NCBI GenBank assembly: GCA_020161265.1
Contig: JAIUOC010000011.1
Coordinates: forward strand, 186,001-250,000
DNA from: Chloroflexota bacterium
Lineage (GTDB): Bacteria; Chloroflexota; Chloroflexia; Chloroflexales; Herpetosiphonaceae
Length of the DNA stretch: 64,000 nucleotides
Direction of reading: 5' to 3'
Made by a program: the position numbers and the translations under genes. Of this stretch, positions 9,901-17,725 are shown one piece after another. The notes under the pieces are model-generated. The model was given only the letters and a program-made list of their open reading frames with translations, was not told the DNA's origin and made no database searches. Each line of letters starts with the position of its first letter. Within the stretch, counting starts at the first letter, position 1.

Positions 9901-12230
9901 AGTCGCTCCACAAAGAAACTAAAATCATGCGGGCCAGTGGTTAATGTGGCTGAGGTAAGAATGAGCGATCGAAGCTGTCGATAGCGCTCTGCGAGCGCCT
10001 CAGCTACCAGTAATGGAGCGGTACAGAACGTCCATTGTGCATGTGTTTGGTTCGTATTGACTTCGAGCCAAGTAATCTGATTATTGGATCGGGCTTGGAG
10101 GATTGTTGCCAGCAAGCTTTGTTGGTTGCCTAATTCGCTATACACAGCAGCAAATTTTAGCCCCAAGATTTCAGCTTGAGCCTGAATCCATGGCGTAATC
10201 GTCGCTAATTCTGTCAGCAATGGGTTGAGATAGCCCTTCCAAAGTTGGTCTAAGGCTTGCTGAACCTTCAACCACGCAACCGGATAAATTCGTGCAGGCG
10301 CTCCTGAAAGCCGTAATCGTGCCCCTTGAAGCGGATCAAAGGTCTCATCGCACTCCAATACGAATGTTGCCAGCACGCTACGCAATTCTTGAATAAGCCG
10401 TAGGGCTTGACCAACAGTTTGTTGAATTTTTTTAAGTTGGCTCCGAATCTCTGGTGGCAAAACTTGGCTGGCTAATTGAGCTAATAAACCTTGGCGCGTG
10501 CCTGGTATATAGAGTGTTTTCAGCAACCGTCGTAGCGAATGCTCCCCAACTTCTTGTTGGAAAGCGCTGGTTGCCATATCTTCCAAATTATGCGCTTCAT
10601 CGATGATTAAGGCATCAAACCCTAAACTATCAGGCGAGCTATTGAGCCAAATTGCCTGATTGATAATAATGATATCGGCCTGTGCAGCCCGACGTTGGGA
10701 GGCAAAGAAATGACACTGATCATAAAATTGGCAGCGCTGTTTGGTACATGTGGCGGGTTGAACTGCAAGATCATGCAGCAGTTGGTTGGCTCCGCCAAAA
10801 GTTTGTTTAAGCCAAAAAGGGATTTCATCAAGGGTTGCCTCAGTATATTGAGCAACCCAATGAACTAGAAAAGCGAGCAGATAGCGTTGTTCCAAACTGG
10901 CTGTCGCAGAAGCTGAAACTGCTGTTTGCAATTCGCGCAAACAGAGATAATTCGTTGCCCCCTTGAGGATGGCCGCATTGAATGAAATAAATGTTTGTAG
11001 TCGGGTAATTTCCTGTTGTAGTTGATCTTGAAGATTTTTGTAGGCAGTCGCGATGCCGATTTGTCGTCCGGTTCGGCGGGCCTCCCAAATAGCAGGAATA
11101 AGGTAGCCCACAGTTTTGCCTGTTCCGGTAGGCGCTTCGATCAAACGTGAGGTATCACTAACAAGCGCTGTCGCAATTGTTTCAACCATTATCCGTTGGC
11201 TTGCTCTTGGCGTGAGTTTTGCCTGAGCAGCAAATTGATCGAGCAATCCACATGCAGTTGTTGCCAGAAGTTTATTTGGTAAGCGGACTTCAGGTGCTTG
11301 GATTGCTGGCAATATGCTGCTTAAATCTTGGCTTGGTGTGGTTAGTGGATATGTTGCTGGTAATAATTCAGCCAATAATTCTCTTGGTATGCACGCTGAA
11401 TACTTCCAACGTTGCAACAATTCGCGATACACCTCGGCTAACACTAATACATCAGTTATTGCATCATGAAGCGTCTCTTTGGTAACCCGATGATCGATTG
11501 GGATGCCACGAATATTATTAGGATTGATCGCTTCTAACTGAATGCTGCATGCTTCAGCTAGGGCATTTAAGGTATGCTTCTGGGCATAGGGAAATACGAG
11601 CAACGCTAACTCCAAGCTATCAACAATTGGATTAGTCAGCGAAGGATCATGCTGAAGCAGAAAACCCATATCAAATCGAGCATTATGAATCACCAATGGC
11701 CGATCACCAATAAAATTACGAACAGCAGGCCATAATACCGCAAGCGATGATGCCGAAGCAATACTTTGAATCCGAACCTCATCCAAATGCAAGACTCGTC
11801 GCAATGAATGATCTAAACGATCAGGATCACATTGAACATCCCAGCTACGAAATTCATCTGGCTGCCCCTGTGTGACCCGTAAGATAGCAATTTGAATAAT
11901 TTGGTTCGAGTCTGGTTGAAAACCTGTCGTCTCTAAATCAAGCACACAATAATCAGCAACGGCTAGGCAAAGGTTAGTAAGATACATCTTGGTAGAAGTT
12001 TGCTCAGGGTTATCAGCGTCGTCATCAAAGGTGTCACGCAAAGTATATTTATCGTTAGCAAGCGCTGTCCATACCGCAGTATCACGCAAAATTTCACGCA
12101 AAATTTCGAGAGCCGTGGCGTAACCCTTGCGTCTAAGCTGTTGTTGCAACTCAACTACAGCCATTGGGGCTTGATGTTCGCGCATGATAGTCTGAATAAG
12201 TTGACCAAGCGGAGATGCTGATGTATTCAC
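6903..12230 (-). CDS. winged helix - DEDDh exonuclease - DinG helicase - RecQ helicase fusion protein
   Basis: 1775 residues starting at GTG 12230 behind GGAGGG. Order of parts: a small winged-helix-like domain (1-68); a DnaQ-type 3'-5' exonuclease starting at DLETTG (98-103); a DinG/XPD-like helicase with Walker A APTGTGKT (~368), clustered cysteines of an Fe-S domain (YLCL, then CTKQRCQFYDQC), DEAH in IIDEAHNLED and GVDVPG; then a full RecQ helicase with PTGAGKS (~1100), DEAH, FGMGIDKPDIR, QEIGRAGRDG and the RecQ zinc site CNNCDRC (~1615). A ~160-residue tail probably holds another winged helix. Exonuclease-DinG fusions are known in Firmicutes, and RecQ is a normal stand-alone protein of ~600 residues. 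All three enzymes in one chain is unusual. It abuts the sacsin-like ATPase gene, so the two are probably co-translated. The helicase and nuclease assignments are firm; the biological role is open. Confidence 0.9.
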   Translation of the reverse strand: MNTSASPLGQLIQTIMREHQAPMAVVELQQQLRRKGYATALEILREILRDTAVWTALANDKYTLRDTFDDDADNPEQTSTKMYLTNLCLAVADYCVLDLETTGFQPDSNQIIQIAILRVTQGQPDEFRSWDVQCDPDRLDHSLRRVLHLDEVRIQSIASASSLAVLWPAVRNFIGDRPLVIHNARFDMGFLLQHDPSLTNPIVDSLELALLVFPYAQKHTLNALAEACSIQLEAINPNNIRGIPIDHRVTKETLHDAITDVLVLAEVYRELLQRWKYSACIPRELLAELLPATYPLTTPSQDLSSILPAIQAPEVRLPNKLLATTACGLLDQFAAQAKLTPRASQRIMVETIATALVSDTSRLIEAPTGTGKTVGYLIPAIWEARRTGRQIGIATAYKNLQDQLQQEITRLQTFISFNAAILKGATNYLCLRELQTAVSASATASLEQRYLLAFLVHWVAQYTEATLDEIPFWLKQTFGGANQLLHDLAVQPATCTKQRCQFYDQCHFFASQRRAAQADIIIINQAIWLNSSPDSLGFDALIIDEAHNLEDMATSAFQQEVGEHSLRRLLKTLYIPGTRQGLLAQLASQVLPPEIRSQLKKIQQTVGQALRLIQELRSVLATFVLECDETFDPLQGARLRLSGAPARIYPVAWLKVQQALDQLWKGYLNPLLTELATITPWIQAQAEILGLKFAAVYSELGNQQSLLATILQARSNNQITWLEVNTNQTHAQWTFCTAPLLVAEALAERYRQLRSLILTSATLTTGPHDFSFFVERLGLGSSLTADQAMILAGELPYHDQVVLGLPAYLTYTPARITQASFIQELASELQLLLTFTDGRALILFTSRQRLEQVYQHNSLMIEAQGIPIFAQRSGGSRQALIEGFKDHVNAALYGLKSFWEGVDVPGSALSFVVMEKLPYPAFNDPIHAARREAVARQNGREFQEYLFPLMVLQFKQGFGRLLRTPTDRGAVILYDKRIVRKSYLPLLLGALPGYQPRDPLAEQSRREFYTMLGNRLPDLLNLQEKADFLATVPDIILTDLEALIERLGIPDPLDAESYEHWRPQILEALHALYGFETFRSPQQEAAFRAMLTGRDVMAVLPTGAGKSICFQLPALLRQGTTIICSPLIALMKDQVDKLYEKRIEVVAALMSGQNAADREEILARLRAGRLRLLYLAPERLRDPVVLAALAVAPIRQIVADEAHCIALWGPSFRPDFLMLPQIYQQLQARPPIAAFTATATSAITEAIISALEMTEPIVVRSSIDRPELHLVIFDRGHRYHPVRSKTDQIRQLLLLVQTAVQHNESMLIYVSTVKEAEYLARLLQVAGIAARAYHGRMDIQERTTISEQFMDDLLTIIVCTKAFGMGIDKPDIRYVVHFNLPGDLESYFQEIGRAGRDGKPAYAVLLYHPSDIRIHEFFIAQSQPDSLLLAQLWAWMCSQPTDWILNPQQVCEDFELDDVELRRMLYLLEQSKLIRRGADVTIRGSLTLLADWSGLIARYPNDRSNVLETLANLLPEPGWIRNELNLADLAAELGMPILTFESLLIEGAVRGDWLYRPWEKGYHITRLVHTETPLPTIDLAAVHHQQAKLQQIQHFVRDHQCRWQALRLYFGEDRGLPCNNCDRCTPEQYYPWSNKTRRDVPDVSDFLDLADSILAVVWWNEQRIQQGKQPFGSKAIIHLLRGDEYRLMYRYPAGPAADARRTAIRSCPYWGVCRTLRRSSRELQGLLDRLIREDYILIGTAVLDEGHTYEYLALTPKGQTQRLSTTHLGWDASSN

Positions 12231-12483
12231 AGTCCAGATCCCTCCAACTATATTTCTTTGGGTTGTAACTCAGCGATGCAGAACAACCAAGGATAAATGT
12301 TTATAGGAATACCTCATTCAGCTTCCTGTGCCTTACGCTTGCAAATAAGGATCGAGCATGAGGCTTATAAATTCATTCATCCTTCATAATTCATCCTTAA
12401 TCCTTTCAAATATTGTGACACTGGTTGACACAAGCTTGCTATAAACTCTAGTTCGTCACGCAAATTGTGTTGAAGGATGTGTT
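12231..12483. promoter_or_regulatory. divergent intergenic region upstream of the helicase operon and a small gene
   Basis: The 253 bases separate the minus-strand helicase operon from the plus-strand gene at 12484, so both promoters should lie here. A TTGACA (12425-12430) and a TATAAA (12440-12445) occur near the small gene but are only nine bases apart, too close for one sigma-70 promoter. TTGTG ... CACAA arms around 12413-12432 form a weak dyad. No stronger assignment is possible. Confidence 0.3.
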
Positions 12484-12855
12484 ATGAGTACGAACTGTGT
12501 CGCAGTGACCACCCACTTACTGGGCCTTGGCAATGAACTTCGCACCGCGCCAAGCCTAATTCCCCTGCCATCAGGCCAAATTTCAGCGCGGCAATTGCTG
12601 CAAGAGCATGTACACCACGAACTGAGCCAAAGCCAACAAGCCAATCTTCCGAGTATTGCGCTTAATTATTTGATTGCCAAACCCACGCCAAACACAATGA
12701 TTGCCGCTGAACATGTGCGCAGCCAAGCTGAGGCCGCGTTTCGGGCTGGCGATTGTTGGCTCATGCTCGATGGGGTGGCTGTGCATAATTTAGATACACC
12801 CTTGCAACTGCAACCACAAAGTCGAGTTGGGTTTATACGACTCTATCAGCGCTAA
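12484..12855 (+). CDS. small uncharacterised protein, possible beta-grasp fold
   Basis: 123 residues, starting at ATG 12484 after GAAGGATGTGTT. I do not recognise the family. There are no membrane segments and no signal peptide. An LPSGQISARQLLQEHVHHEL stretch followed near the C-terminus by LDTPLQLQPQSRVGFIRL has the rhythm of ubiquitin-like or ThiS/MoaD-type beta-grasp proteins (a helix after strand 2, then a final hydrophobic strand), but there is no terminal Gly-Gly. The gene stands alone between the divergent helicase operon and the convergent pseudokinase. It is probably a real gene because start, spacing and codon use fit the neighbours; function unknown. Confidence 0.65.
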   Translation: MSTNCVAVTTHLLGLGNELRTAPSLIPLPSGQISARQLLQEHVHHELSQSQQANLPSIALNYLIAKPTPNTMIAAEHVRSQAEAAFRAGDCWLMLDGVAVHNLDTPLQLQPQSRVGFIRLYQR

Positions 12856-12922
12856 AGGATAATTACGATGCAGCGCAGCAAACAACAGCGCTTGTGGGAT
12901 TGAAGAATTGAGCGAGGGTTGC

Positions 12923-12958
12923 GCCGTCCTCGATTAGGAGGAAGAAATTGAGGACGGC
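12923..12958. terminator. hairpin between convergent genes
   Basis: GCCGTCCTCGATT (12923-12935) pairs with AATTGAGGACGGC (12946-12958), 13 pairs with one G-T wobble and a 10-base loop. It lies between the convergent small gene and the pseudokinase. No proper T-run follows on either side, so bidirectional termination is inferred from placement and stem strength. Confidence 0.55.
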
Positions 12959-12967
12959 ACGTTTAGC

Positions 12968-14878
12968 TTAAAAGATCAAAAATCCAATAACTGCAATCAA
13001 CACTAAAACCCCAATCACGCTATATAACACAATGCGTTCGCGATCAAACAAGGTAAAGTTGCCACGAATAATCGTTGGCTCAAAGCCAATCATATATAAG
13101 GTATGGGCTTGATTGCGCTCGGTATAATCGACCTCGGTTACGGGCGTGCCATGAATCGTTAATTCGGCATGCAACAAGCGGGTTTGCTGATCAGCATCGA
13201 CATTTTCGGCAGCTTGCAATAATTCATGCAATGGCGCAATTGCATGCCATTTGGTATCGCGCACATCAATTTGGGCAGTATAGACTTGCTGCGATTTTTC
13301 GCGAATATCGGCTAGCGGCAAGCCCGCCTCGTCATCAGTATTTTCCCAAAGTTTGCCCCAACGAGACCAATAAAAGACATCTTCGGTCAAAACTTGGCCT
13401 GAACCTTGGCAACGCCCACAATCAGCCTGGCCTTCGCCTTCGCATTCAGGGCAATCAAGCGTGACGGTGCGGCGCTCTTTGGTTCCATCGGGGTTGGTTT
13501 GCACCCGTTTGGTTTCGAGCAAGCCACGGCCATGGCATTTGGTACAGTGTAAATCGCCCTTGCCACCACAATAAATACACATCTCAACCCGCTCGGAATT
13601 GGGAATAATCATTTCGGTTGGGCGAATTTCATCAAATGGCTGAGGATCAGGCAAAATCACTTGCCAAACCCCAGGCGGATTTTGGCTGGTGCTGATGCGA
13701 CTGCCTTGATAGGGCTTTTCGCGTGGTTCTGGGGTGGTGCGGGTTTCATAATAGGCCCGTAGCTCGTAGGTATAAAAGTTATAGCTGACCACTCGTTCGG
13801 GCACAAGCGCGTTGCCCAAATCGCGCCGCCGCAGCATATTTTGGCCGCTCCAGCGATTGAGCACACTGCGTAAATTAGTTGGCTCGTGCAATTGGCGACC
13901 CCATTCGCGGCCACGTTGCACAAAATCGCCATCGAGAATCCCTACCAACACTGTTTCAACTGGATTTTCGAGCCATTCACTTTCCACACTGCTGGCGGCA
14001 ATTGGTGCAAGGGTTGTGCTAGTTTCAGCAGGCAAGGCTTCGCGCAAGGCTTGACGTAAGGCTGCCGCAGCCTGATTAGCCGAACTATAACGCACCGAGG
14101 CTTGAGGTGAGAGCAAACGCCGCAACACCCGATCAGCAGGAGCCAAGGCTGGATTGAAATCGCCTAACGATTTGGGGGTTTGGCCGGGGGCTGGTGGTAC
14201 TTCACCAGTTAACATATGGTAGAGCACCGCCCCCAAGGCATAAATATCAAGGCTTGGTTCGGTGGCATTTTGCTTAAAATCTTGCTCTGGTGGGGCATAA
14301 GCCGTCAAATAATCGGCCTCTTCAAGTTGCGAAAGATCAGGCCCATCGCTGCTCCAAGCCAAGCTAAAGTTGGTCAAAAAGCCATGGCGCGTAACTGCTT
14401 GATCATGGATCGCCTCGGTAACGACAATTGTACCTGGCTGAATATCGCGGTGGACAATTTTTTCGGCGTGAATCGTATCGAGCGCTTTGGCAATATCGCT
14501 GAAAATGCGTACAGCGTCGCCAATTGAGAGCGCACCATCTTCAAGCACCTCTTGCAACAAGCGCCCACCAAGCGGCGGCGTAACCAAATAATAGCCAAAT
14601 CGATCATCGTGGCCAGCATCAATCACTGGCACAATTGTTGGATGTTTGAGCCGAGCAGCCAAACGGGCGGCCTGCCCAAATCGGCTGACCGAAACCCAAT
14701 CTGAACGGCGTAACACATGCACCTCAACCGGGCGATCAAGGGTTAGGTGGCGAGCGCGATAGATGGTCGTTAACTCTTCCTGGCCGATACGCTCTTCCAA
14801 GCGATAATTGCGCAGTTCATGATCATCGTCGCGGCGCGGTGTCGCAGTTGTTTTAGCCCGAGATGCAGGGGCACTCAT
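12968..14878 (-). CDS. tail-anchored protein pseudokinase with DnaJ-type zinc finger
   Basis: 636 residues from ATG 14878, which follows GAGGAG; the longer frame to 14908 has no ribosome site. Residues ~20-280 follow the Ser/Thr kinase fold closely (HRDIQP, YLTAYAPPEQ, DIYALGAVLYHMLTGE), but the catalytic set is broken. The VAIK lysine is His (VEVHVL), the helix-C Glu position is Ala, HRDxxxxN ends in Thr, DFG reads NFS, and the glycine loop is degenerate. The central part (~300-440) is of unknown fold. Near 445-510 come four CxxC knuckles of the DnaJ zinc-finger kind (CIYCGGKG, CTKCHGRG, CPECEGEG, CGRCQGSG). One membrane helix (IVLYSVIGVLVLIAVIGFLIF) ends the chain, placing the body in the cytoplasm. 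It probably works as a scaffold or ligand-binding receptor rather than a kinase. Confidence 0.88.
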   Translation of the reverse strand: MSAPASRAKTTATPRRDDDHELRNYRLEERIGQEELTTIYRARHLTLDRPVEVHVLRRSDWVSVSRFGQAARLAARLKHPTIVPVIDAGHDDRFGYYLVTPPLGGRLLQEVLEDGALSIGDAVRIFSDIAKALDTIHAEKIVHRDIQPGTIVVTEAIHDQAVTRHGFLTNFSLAWSSDGPDLSQLEEADYLTAYAPPEQDFKQNATEPSLDIYALGAVLYHMLTGEVPPAPGQTPKSLGDFNPALAPADRVLRRLLSPQASVRYSSANQAAAALRQALREALPAETSTTLAPIAASSVESEWLENPVETVLVGILDGDFVQRGREWGRQLHEPTNLRSVLNRWSGQNMLRRRDLGNALVPERVVSYNFYTYELRAYYETRTTPEPREKPYQGSRISTSQNPPGVWQVILPDPQPFDEIRPTEMIIPNSERVEMCIYCGGKGDLHCTKCHGRGLLETKRVQTNPDGTKERRTVTLDCPECEGEGQADCGRCQGSGQVLTEDVFYWSRWGKLWENTDDEAGLPLADIREKSQQVYTAQIDVRDTKWHAIAPLHELLQAAENVDADQQTRLLHAELTIHGTPVTEVDYTERNQAHTLYMIGFEPTIIRGNFTLFDRERIVLYSVIGVLVLIAVIGFLIF

Positions 14879-15191
14879 TGCGGTCGCTCCTCTAGTTGCA
14901 CATTTCATCGGCAGTATAGCACATTGACCTTGCCATGATTGCGCGAATTAATCTATTTTAGCACATTTGTTTTGAAATTGTAATAGTTGGCGATTATGGG
15001 GTTCGGTCGTTGGTTGGCGGGAATCAGAACGTCATATGTAGCTAAACAAAAGACTGCATAGTTTTCTCAGATTAAGCTGAACTAGCTCCTGATCCCTAAC
15101 CGCTGATCCCTCGTCTTTCGCCTTTGCGTGAATTGACCAAGCCTGTTAGGATGGCACAAAATGACTGAATACACATAACGAGGACTCGACG
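14879..15191. repeat. gap with boilerplate repeat upstream of the aldehyde dehydrogenase
   Basis: This 313-base divergent gap contains a CTGATCCCTAACCGCTGATCCCT tract near 15087-15112, part of the dispersed 'gatccct' repeat family, followed by TTTCGCCTTTGCGTG. TTGACC at 15133-15138 could be a -35 box for the downstream gene, but the matching -10 (CACAAA near 15155) is poor. No RNA gene is visible. Confidence 0.4.
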
Positions 15192-17573
15192 ATGAGCACA
15201 TTGCTGGAGATTTACGAAACAATGAGCTATGGCCCAGCACCCGAATCTGCTGCTCCAGCCCACGAGTGGCTAGATGCCCATAGCCGTCGTTTTGGGCTAT
15301 ATATTAATGGTACATGGACAGAAGTCGCCAACGAGCGCTTGTTCGATTCGATCAATCCGGCTAATCGTAGCGTGTTGGCCCAAGTGACCCAAGCGAGCAG
15401 CGATGAAGTAAACGCTGCGGTTGCTGCTGCCAAAGCGGCTTTTCCAGCTTGGTCGCAAACCAGCGGCCATGTGCGTGCTCGCTATTTGTATGCCTTGGCT
15501 CGCCAAATTCAGAAACATTCGCGGCGCTTTGCGGTGCTCGAAACCCTCGATAATGGCAAGCCGATCCGCGAAACCCGCGACATCGATATTCCATTAGTCG
15601 CACGACATTTCTACTATCACGCTGGTTGGGCGCAATTGCAAGAAAGCGATTTGGCAGGCTACGAGCCGCTAGGCGTGGTCGGCCAAATTATTCCGTGGAA
15701 CTTTCCGCTGTTGATGTTGGCCTGGAAGATTGCCCCAGCCTTGGCCATGGGCAACACGGTGGTGTTGAAGCCTGCCGAATGGACTTCATTGACAGCCTTG
15801 GCATTTGCTGAAATTTGCCATGAGATTGGCTTGCCCAAGGGTGTGGTCAACATCGTTACTGGCGATGGCAAAGTTGGCGAGCAAATCGTCAAGCACCCTG
15901 ATATTGCCAAAATTGCCTTTACTGGCTCAACCGAAGTTGGCAAAATTATTCGCAGCGCCACCGCTGGCAGCGGCAAAAAACTCTCCTTGGAGCTTGGCGG
16001 CAAATCGCCCTTTATCGTGTTTGATAACGCCGATTTAGATAGCGTGGTCGAAGGCGTAGTTGATGCAATTTGGTTCAATCAAGGCCAAGTTTGTTGCGCT
16101 GGCTCACGTTTGTTGGTGCAAGAAAATATCGCCGATAAGCTGATTGGCAAGTTGCGCACGCGCATGGAGCAATTGCGTATCGGCGATCCTTTAGATAAAG
16201 CGATCGATATTGGCGCGATTGTTGCCCCAGCCCAATTACAAAAAATCGAGCAACTGGTAGCCGAAGGCGAACAAGAAGGCTCGATCAAATGGCAACCCTC
16301 GTGGGCTTGCCCAACTGATGGCTATTTCTACCCGCCAACCTTGTTTACCAACGTGGCTCCAGCTTCAACCTTGGCCCAAGTTGAAATTTTCGGGCCAGTC
16401 TTGGTCACGATGACCTTCCGCACGCCCGATGAAGCGATTGCGATTGCCAACAATACCCGTTTTGGCTTAGCCGCCAGCATTTGGAGCGAAGATATTAACG
16501 TGGCGCTGCACGCCGCAGCCCGCGTCAAGGCAGGCGTAGTCTGGATCAACAGCACCAATCTGTTTGATGCAGCAGCAGGCTTCGGCGGCTATCGCGAAAG
16601 CGGCTACGGTCGCGAAGGTGGCAAAGAGGGCTTATACGAATACCTCAAAAAATCTGAAGTAAAGAAAATTAAAACTAAGGCCAGCCCAGCGCCCGCACCG
16701 ATTGCAAACGCCGCCAGCAGCGGCATGCCGGCACTTGATCGCACGCCCAAAATCTATATTGGTGGCAAGCAAGCCCGCCCCGATTCGGGCTACAGCCGAA
16801 TTGTGGTTGGTAGCAACGGCGAAACATTGGGTGAGGTGGGCGATGGTAGCCGCAAAGATATTCGTAACGCGGTCGAAGTTGCACGGAGTGCCGCTAACAG
16901 TTGGTCGGCAGCAACCGCCTACAATCGGGCGCAAGTGCTCTATTTCCTAGCCGAAAATTTAGGCGCACGTGCCGCCGAATTTGCCCAGCGTATTCGCCAA
17001 CAAACAGGCCGCAACGATGCCGACCTCGAAGTCGAAACATCAATCGAGCGCTTATTTACCTACGCCGCGTGGGCCGATAAATATGATGGCGCGGTGCATG
17101 CCACACCTGTGCGCAACGCCACCCTCGCCATGGTCGAATCGCTCGGCGTGCTTGGTTTGGTTTGTCCCAGCGAATATCCATTATTGGGCACGATTTCGTT
17201 GCTAGCGCCAGCCATCGCCTTGGGCAATAGCGCGATTATCATTCCATCGCCAGAGCATCCACTTTCGGCCACCGATTTGTATCAAGTGCTCGACACCAGC
17301 GATGTGCCAGCAGGCGTGGTCAACATTATCACTGGCGACCGCGATAGCCTGGCCAAAGTGCTGGCCGAGCACAACGACGTTGATGGTTTGTGGTATTGGG
17401 GCAGTGCTGAGGGCAGCGCCATGGTCGAGCGCAGTTCAATCGGCAACCTCAAACAAACTTGGGTCAACTATGGCGAAACTCGCGAATGGCTTGATCGACG
17501 AGTTGGCGAGGGCGAAGAATTTCTACGCCACGCCAGCCAAATTAAAAATATTTGGGTTCCCTACGGCGCATAA
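15192..17573 (+). CDS. double-domain aldehyde dehydrogenase, ALDH16-like
   Basis: 793 residues from ATG 15192 behind CGAGGA. Residues ~30-490 are a complete NAD(P)-dependent aldehyde dehydrogenase: IPWNFPLLM, the cofactor motif FTGSTEVGK, LELGGKSP with the general-base Glu, and FNQGQVCCAGSR with the catalytic Cys. After a short Ala/Pro linker (~495-515) a second, shorter ALDH-like domain follows (515-793). It keeps the fold signature (NRAQVLYFLAE, ALGNSAIIIPSPEHPLS, GVVNIITGD) but has no catalytic Cys or Glu. It ends in LKQTWVNYG, as in the ALDH16 family, where the second domain helps dimerisation. Substrate unknown. It is a single-gene unit followed by a good terminator. Confidence 0.92.
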   Translation: MSTLLEIYETMSYGPAPESAAPAHEWLDAHSRRFGLYINGTWTEVANERLFDSINPANRSVLAQVTQASSDEVNAAVAAAKAAFPAWSQTSGHVRARYLYALARQIQKHSRRFAVLETLDNGKPIRETRDIDIPLVARHFYYHAGWAQLQESDLAGYEPLGVVGQIIPWNFPLLMLAWKIAPALAMGNTVVLKPAEWTSLTALAFAEICHEIGLPKGVVNIVTGDGKVGEQIVKHPDIAKIAFTGSTEVGKIIRSATAGSGKKLSLELGGKSPFIVFDNADLDSVVEGVVDAIWFNQGQVCCAGSRLLVQENIADKLIGKLRTRMEQLRIGDPLDKAIDIGAIVAPAQLQKIEQLVAEGEQEGSIKWQPSWACPTDGYFYPPTLFTNVAPASTLAQVEIFGPVLVTMTFRTPDEAIAIANNTRFGLAASIWSEDINVALHAAARVKAGVVWINSTNLFDAAAGFGGYRESGYGREGGKEGLYEYLKKSEVKKIKTKASPAPAPIANAASSGMPALDRTPKIYIGGKQARPDSGYSRIVVGSNGETLGEVGDGSRKDIRNAVEVARSAANSWSAATAYNRAQVLYFLAENLGARAAEFAQRIRQQTGRNDADLEVETSIERLFTYAAWADKYDGAVHATPVRNATLAMVESLGVLGLVCPSEYPLLGTISLLAPAIALGNSAIIIPSPEHPLSATDLYQVLDTSDVPAGVVNIITGDRDSLAKVLAEHNDVDGLWYWGSAEGSAMVERSSIGNLKQTWVNYGETREWLDRRVGEGEEFLRHASQIKNIWVPYGA

Positions 17574-17594
17574 TCAAGGTTTACCAGTAGATTT

Positions 17595-17628
17595 AGCCCG
17601 ATTCCTTGAGTGGAGTCGGGCTTTTTTA
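17595..17628 (+). terminator. Rho-independent terminator after the aldehyde dehydrogenase
   Basis: AGCCCGA (17595-17601) pairs with TCGGGCT (17615-17621), with extra inner pairing of TTCC with GGAG, followed by TTTTTT. This is a classic intrinsic terminator 22 bases after the stop codon. Confidence 0.88.
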
Positions 17629-17667
17629 TAAGTATCCCTAGATTTTATCATAACGATCATTACAGAT

Positions 17668-17713
17668 TTGACATTTTAGCAAAAGCTTATATATTGATAT
17701 CAAGTATCAATAT
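17668..17713 (+). promoter_or_regulatory. promoter with overlapping palindromic operator
   Basis: TTGACA (17668-17673) and TATATT (17690-17695) are 16 bases apart, a strong sigma-70-like promoter. A perfect dyad, ATATTGATA (17691-17699) / TATCAATAT (17705-17713) with a five-base spacer, overlaps the -10 and the start region. That is where a dimeric repressor of the MarR or HxlR kind would bind. The ribosome site GGAG follows at 17714-17717 and the flavoprotein gene begins at 17726. The regulator itself is not in the window. Confidence 0.7.
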
Positions 17714-17725
17714 GGAGTTTTACAA

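Noticed and set aside
12868-12903. 11-codon frame with a good ribosome-like site after the small 123-residue gene
   Set aside because: Too short to support, no conservation visible.
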